This document shows, piece after piece, positions 60,596-64,000 of a stretch of DNA of 64,000 nucleotides. Position 1 is the stretch's first letter, and every line of letters starts with the position of its first letter. The stretch is from contig NZ_SROX01000023.1 in NCBI RefSeq assembly GCF_013141915.1, positions 41,165 through 105,164 of the forward strand. Reading direction: 5' to 3'. A model generated the notes under the pieces. The model worked only from the letters and a program-made list of their open reading frames with translations. It was not told the DNA's origin and did no database searches. Source of the DNA: Cupriavidus necator (GTDB lineage Bacteria > Pseudomonadota > Gammaproteobacteria > Burkholderiales > Burkholderiaceae). The translations under genes and the position numbers were made by a program.

Positions 60596-61857
60596 GCCCG
60601 CCCCGGCCGGCGCGCGGGCTCGGCGCGCGCCCCACCCTCTACAGCGTGCTGCGCCGTATCCACCTGGGCGTGGCGCTGATCGCGGTATGCACGGCCGGCC
60701 TGGCCCTGACCGCGATCGGCGTTACCGCGCTGCGCGTCTACGCCGACCACAACGTGCGGCTGGTGGCGCGCTCGATCGCCTATACGCTGGAAGCGCCGGT
60801 GGTGTTCCGCGACCAGGCGGCTACCGCGGAAACGCTGGCCGCGATCGCGGCATCGGAAGACATCGCCCGCGCCACCGTCTATGACCGCGACCACCACGTC
60901 CTGGCGGTATGGCAGCGCCCCGGCCAGGCGCCGCTGACCGGGCTGCGCCATGCGCTCGGAGAATGGCTGGGGACCGATGCCGTGGAACAGCCCATCCTGC
61001 ACCAGGCGCAGACAGTGGGCATGCTGCGCGTCAGCGGCGACCCGCGCAATCTGCTGCACTTCCTGTTGCAGGGCGCGCTCGGCCTGCTGGCCTGCCTGCT
61101 GCTGACCGCGGTTGGCGCCCACTACCTGGCCAGCCGGCTGCTGGTGCAGATCATCGAGCCGTTGCGCAACCTGATGCGGGTGGCCCATGCGGTCCGTTCC
61201 CAGCGCGATTTCGCGCAGCGCACGCCGCCGGCCAGCATTGCTGAACTGAATGCCCTCAGCGAGGATTTCAACGGCCTGCTCGACGAACTGCACACCTGGC
61301 AGAACCAGATGCAGCACGAGAACCGCTCGCTCGCCCACCGCGCCAACCACGATGCGCTGACCGGGCTGCTGAACCGCGCCGCGTTCGTCGAAGCGCTGGA
61401 GCACGCCGTGCGCCACGCCGCTGCCAACGATGAATATGCCGCGGTGCTGTATCTCGACAGCGACGAATTCAAGCACGTCAACGATCGCCACGGCCATGCC
61501 GCCGGCGACGCGGTGCTGGTCGCAGTAGCGCAGCGCATGCGTGCCAGCCTGCGTGGCCGCGACACCGTGGCGCGCATCGGCGGCGACGAATTCGCGGTAC
61601 TGGCCACCGCGCTGCGCGCGCCGGGCGATGCCATCCAGATCGCCGAGCATATCCTGCAGGCGATGGCCTGCCCCATCGACCTGCCCGACGGCAGCTCGGT
61701 GCAGGCCTCACTCAGCATCGGGCTGGCCGTCTTCCCGGTCCACGCGCAAGGCAGCCAGGCCCTGCTGCACGCCGCCGACGCCGCCATGTACGGCGCCAAG
61801 CGGCGCTCCGGCGGCATCTGGCAAAGCGCCGAGCCGCGCCTGGACGTCACGCAGTGA
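60592..61857 (+). CDS. YfiN-like diguanylate cyclase
   Basis: 421 residues from ATG 60592 (MSPPRPARGL). TM1 (~23-45), periplasmic domain (~46-155), TM2 (~160-182), HAMP, then GGDEF domain: NHDALTGLLNRAAFVEAL, LYLDSDEFKHVNDRHGHAAGD, GGDEF (330-334) and an RGRD I-site five residues before it. In YfiN systems the periplasmic YfiR represses the cyclase. The usual third gene, an OmpA-like yfiB, is not next to it. Confidence 0.88.
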   Translation: MSPPRPARGLGARPTLYSVLRRIHLGVALIAVCTAGLALTAIGVTALRVYADHNVRLVARSIAYTLEAPVVFRDQAATAETLAAIAASEDIARATVYDRDHHVLAVWQRPGQAPLTGLRHALGEWLGTDAVEQPILHQAQTVGMLRVSGDPRNLLHFLLQGALGLLACLLLTAVGAHYLASRLLVQIIEPLRNLMRVAHAVRSQRDFAQRTPPASIAELNALSEDFNGLLDELHTWQNQMQHENRSLAHRANHDALTGLLNRAAFVEALEHAVRHAAANDEYAAVLYLDSDEFKHVNDRHGHAAGDAVLVAVAQRMRASLRGRDTVARIGGDEFAVLATALRAPGDAIQIAEHILQAMACPIDLPDGSSVQASLSIGLAVFPVHAQGSQALLHAADAAMYGAKRRSGGIWQSAEPRLDVTQ

Positions 61858-61999
61858 GAACCCAGATGTTTGCAGGTCGTCTTCTGACCGATGACAGATT
61901 CCGCTGGAAGTCCTGGCTGGCGGCCGTCATGCTTGGCCGCGGCAGGACGCGCCGAGAACCGGCGCGTCGCCATCATCGTTTCGATAGAGTAGCGACCGT

Positions 62000-62272
62000 T
62001 CAGTCGCCGAAGGGATTGGGCGCGCGGTTCTCCAGCGCCTCGTTCAGGTCGAACTCGTCGCGCACCTCGTCGACCACCGCGCGCACACTGGCGGCGTAGC
62101 CGTGCAGATTGTCAAAGGCCATGTCCCAGTTGCGTCCGCGCGCATCGCGTGGATGCAGCCGCGGCGACGGCACCCGGATTTTGGCGCTGTCTTCGCCGAT
62201 TTCATCGATCTGCTGGATACGCCGGCTGACCTCGTCCTGCAAGGCGCGCCGGCCGCGCTCACGCTTGGCCAT
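62000..62272 (-). CDS. Hypothetical small protein
   Basis: Not recognised. 90 residues from ATG 62272 (MAKRERGRRALQDEVSRRIQQIDEIGEDSAKI), Arg/Asp/Glu-rich and probably helical, soluble, no signal peptide. GGAGTCAGTC precedes the start. Its longer frame to 62521 overlaps the transaminase gene and is rejected. Function unknown. Confidence 0.6.
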   Translation of the reverse strand: MAKRERGRRALQDEVSRRIQQIDEIGEDSAKIRVPSPRLHPRDARGRNWDMAFDNLHGYAASVRAVVDEVRDEFDLNEALENRAPNPFGD

Positions 62273-62333
62273 GACTGACTCCTGGCTGAATCCCGATGCA
62301 TCGTAGCACGCGCCGGGAGAGGCTTGCAGGCGC

Positions 62334-63182
62334 CTACAGCGCCGCCTTGGCCGCCTGGTAAGCCGCGTACAGGCGCGCGAACACCGGCCCCGGAACCCCC
62401 TTGCCGATCTGGCGCCCATCGATGCTGACCACCGGCAGCAACTCCTTGCTGGCCGACGACAGCAGCACCTCATCGGCGCCAAACACCTCATCCCTGCCGA
62501 TCCGGCGCGACTCCAGCGCAATCCCCATCGCGGCGCAGATCTCCTCCATGAAGCCGTAGCGGATGCCCTCCAGGATCAGGTTGTCTTTCGGCGGCGCCAC
62601 CACGCGGCCATCGCGCACCACCCACACATTGGACGCCGACGCCTCGGTCAGCCAGCCGTCGCGGAACTGGATCGTCTCGGTCACGCCCTGCTCCACCGCA
62701 TGCTGTGCCGCCAGCACGTTGCCGAGCAGCGAGGTCGACTTGATCTGGCAATTCAGCCAGCGCCGGTCCTCCATCGTCACGCACGCGACGCCCTGCCCGA
62801 CCATCTGCGCCGACGGCAGCGCCATCGGATTGGTCATGATCAGCACCGTCGGCACCACCTCCTTCGGGAACGCATGCGTGCGCCTGGCCACGCCGCGTGT
62901 CACCTGGATATAGACCAGCTGATCCGACAAGCCGTTGGCCTGCACCACCTCGCCAACACGCTCCAGCCACTGCGCGGCGCTGTACGGATCGGGAATGCCG
63001 ATGCCCTCCAGGCTCCGGTGCAGGCGCGCCAGGTGGTGCGCACCACGGAACGGCTTGCCGTGGTAGTACGGGATAACCTCATAGATGCCGTCGCCGAAGA
63101 TAAAGCCGCGGTCGAGAACGGGAATGCGCGCTTCGGAGAGCGGAGTCAGGGTGCCGTTGAGGTGGACGATGGGGTCGGACAT
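62334..63182 (-). CDS. dat: D-amino-acid transaminase (class IV PLP aminotransferase)
   Basis: 282 residues of PLP fold type IV. Catalytic Lys148 in NCQIKSTSLLGNVLA, and TEASASNVWVV plus EVLLSSASKELLPVV are phosphate- and carboxylate-binding blocks. Overall closer to D-amino-acid transaminases than to IlvE. It provides D-Ala/D-Glu or similar; lipB-type neighbours are not in view. A branched-chain or 4-amino-4-deoxychorismate type enzyme is less likely. Confidence 0.85.
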   Translation of the reverse strand: MSDPIVHLNGTLTPLSEARIPVLDRGFIFGDGIYEVIPYYHGKPFRGAHHLARLHRSLEGIGIPDPYSAAQWLERVGEVVQANGLSDQLVYIQVTRGVARRTHAFPKEVVPTVLIMTNPMALPSAQMVGQGVACVTMEDRRWLNCQIKSTSLLGNVLAAQHAVEQGVTETIQFRDGWLTEASASNVWVVRDGRVVAPPKDNLILEGIRYGFMEEICAAMGIALESRRIGRDEVFGADEVLLSSASKELLPVVSIDGRQIGKGVPGPVFARLYAAYQAAKAAL

Positions 63183-63302
63183 GAGTGGCGTGCGGACAGT
63201 TTGAAAGAGATGCCTGATTCTTTCACGGTCAGCCCGGCAAGGTCATGCAATCTGCGCATGGGTGCTCGGCGAAGCGCCGCCCATCCGCACTAGCCACCGG
63301 AC

Positions 63303-63791
63303 TCAGGCCGGCGCCAGCGGCTTCGCAAGCAGCACCGTGGTAAAGCCGCTGTCCCAGCTCTCATCGGGATAGAAATCGATCTCGGCATAGCCCTGGCGCC
63401 GGTAGAAGGCACGGCTCTGCTGGTTGAACGTATCCGTCTCCAGCCTCGCCTCGCGATGCCCGGCACGGGCAATCTCGGCTTCCGCATGCGCGAGCAGCGC
63501 CCCGCCCAAGCCCATCCGCTGCCATGCCCGGCCGACATGCAGCGCCCAGATGAAATTGTTTTCCCAATCCACCATGGCGGCTGGCACACCGTCCACGCAG
63601 GCGACCCGGAACGCCTGCAAACGTGCCGCGACGTAACTGCGGGTCTTGCCTTGCTGTTCGAAGGCCGCTGCGGCTGCTGGAGCCAGCTGCGGTTTCCAGG
63701 TGCCGAGGTAAGTGTCAGTGAGGATAGCCTCCACGGCTTGCGCGTCCGACGGCAAGGCGGGGCGTATTTCGAAACTGGGGAGTTTAGTCAT
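63303..63791 (-). CDS. GNAT-family N-acetyltransferase
   Basis: 162 residues from ATG 63791 (MTKLPSFEIRPALPSDAQAVEAI). Acetyl-CoA pyrophosphate loop RAWQRMGLGGALLAHAEAEI (Q/RxxGxG/A) and C-terminal LETDTFNQQSRAFYRRQGYAEIDFYPDES are typical. Substrate unknown. Confidence 0.82.
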   Translation of the reverse strand: MTKLPSFEIRPALPSDAQAVEAILTDTYLGTWKPQLAPAAAAAFEQQGKTRSYVAARLQAFRVACVDGVPAAMVDWENNFIWALHVGRAWQRMGLGGALLAHAEAEIARAGHREARLETDTFNQQSRAFYRRQGYAEIDFYPDESWDSGFTTVLLAKPLAPA

Positions 63792-63872
63792 GGGGCGAAA
63801 GCATAACCGGGACGCGGATGAATCGGCAGCCCTTGCGCAGACTCTCTCGAAGCCCACTGACGGGCCGGAAAC

Positions 63873-63901
63873 AAAAAAGCCGCCCGGGAAACGGGCGGCT
63901 T
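63873..63901 (-). terminator. Intrinsic terminator downstream of the tRNA-Ser 3' end
   Basis: Stem AAGCCGCCCG/CGGGCGGCTT with a 5-nt loop, followed on the minus strand by a T-run (63878-63873). It lies 22 bp downstream of the tRNA-Ser-like CCA, where a tRNA terminator is expected. Confidence 0.85.
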
Positions 63902-63923
63902 CGCATGGCCTTGCACAGTGTTC

Positions 63924-63951
63924 TGGCGGAGAGAGGGGGATTCGAACCCCC
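63924..63951 (-). tRNA. tRNA-Ser 3' end (fragment; probable attachment-site remnant)
   Basis: On the minus strand the T arm GGGGG-TTCGAAT-CCCCC, acceptor strand TCTCTCC, discriminator G and CCA are exactly a tRNA-Ser 3' end. The 49 nt upstream (63952-64000) do not form the long variable arm or a 5-bp/7-nt anticodon arm that tRNA-Ser should have there, so a full tRNA is not visible. Either the rest lies past a rearrangement, or this is the displaced 3' end left by an element integrated in a tRNA-Ser gene. The native-looking terminator downstream supports the latter. Confidence 0.55.
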
Positions 63952-64000
63952 GCAATTGCCCGTAGACACTGGCTTTGCGGGAGGAGGTTGCGACAATCTT

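Noticed and set aside
63924..64000. Complete tRNA-Ser gene
   Set aside because: Only the 3' 28 nt fit; no anticodon arm or variable arm could be folded in the remaining visible bases. A tmRNA 3' end was also considered, but the acceptor strand TCTCTCC-G is tRNA-Ser-like.

Overview
The window looks like a stretch of the main chromosome of a Cupriavidus/Ralstonia-type betaproteobacterium. This is inferred from the very high GC content, the housekeeping gene order (rlmE-ftsH-folP-glmM, carA-carB-greA, gloB-methyltransferase-rnhA-dnaQ) and the style of the catabolic genes. Nothing here was checked against a database. Start codons were chosen from ribosome binding sites and family start points, so several differ from the longest open frame.

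Positions 1-12250 form a phosphate block. A partial sixA is followed by an OlsB-like acyltransferase gene behind a four-unit Pho box. Next come divergent ppx and ppk with Pho-box-like sites between them. The complete pstSCAB-phoU-phoB-phoR operon follows on the minus strand, with two Pho boxes in front of pstS. Three of these promoters share one geometry: 7-bp repeats every 11 bp, then exactly 10 bp, then a -10-like hexamer.

Positions 12250-25000 are housekeeping: glmM, folP, ftsH, rlmE, yhbY, a DUF4149 membrane protein gene, greA and carB-leuE-carA. A leucine-exporter-like gene sits between the two carbamoyl-phosphate synthase genes, and carA has a strong sigma70-type promoter.

Positions 25060-32900 are a seven-gene minus-strand operon for aerobic 2-aminobenzoate (anthranilate) breakdown through CoA thioesters: fused monooxygenase/reductase, SDR, enoyl-CoA hydratase, acyl-CoA dehydrogenase, CoA ligase, thioesterase and a RidA-family protein. 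RidA is a candidate for the ammonia-releasing step. A separate prpE-like gene lies upstream.

Positions 35080-43720 hold a MltD-type lytic transglycosylase, gloB, a methyltransferase gene, rnhA, dnaQ, a tRNA-Val(CAC) gene with promoter and terminator, a hypothetical gene, an isochorismatase-family gene and a Cache-HAMP-PAS-GGDEF diguanylate cyclase gene.

Positions 43810-56270 form a glycerol block. An ABC glycerol importer (glpSTPQUV) runs divergently from a DeoR-family glpR. After purU and a DUF4743-Nudix gene come glpK and glpD. The two importer ATPases carry complementary defects that fall in one composite ATP site.

Positions 56340-64000 hold small envelope and hypothetical genes (MliC-like and LprI-like lysozyme inhibitors, a YXWGXW-type protein, a CopD-like protein), a yfiR-diguanylate cyclase pair, a D-amino-acid transaminase gene and a GNAT gene. 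At the right edge is a 28-bp tRNA-Ser 3' end without a recognisable tRNA body in view, possibly an attachment-site remnant of an element lying beyond the window.
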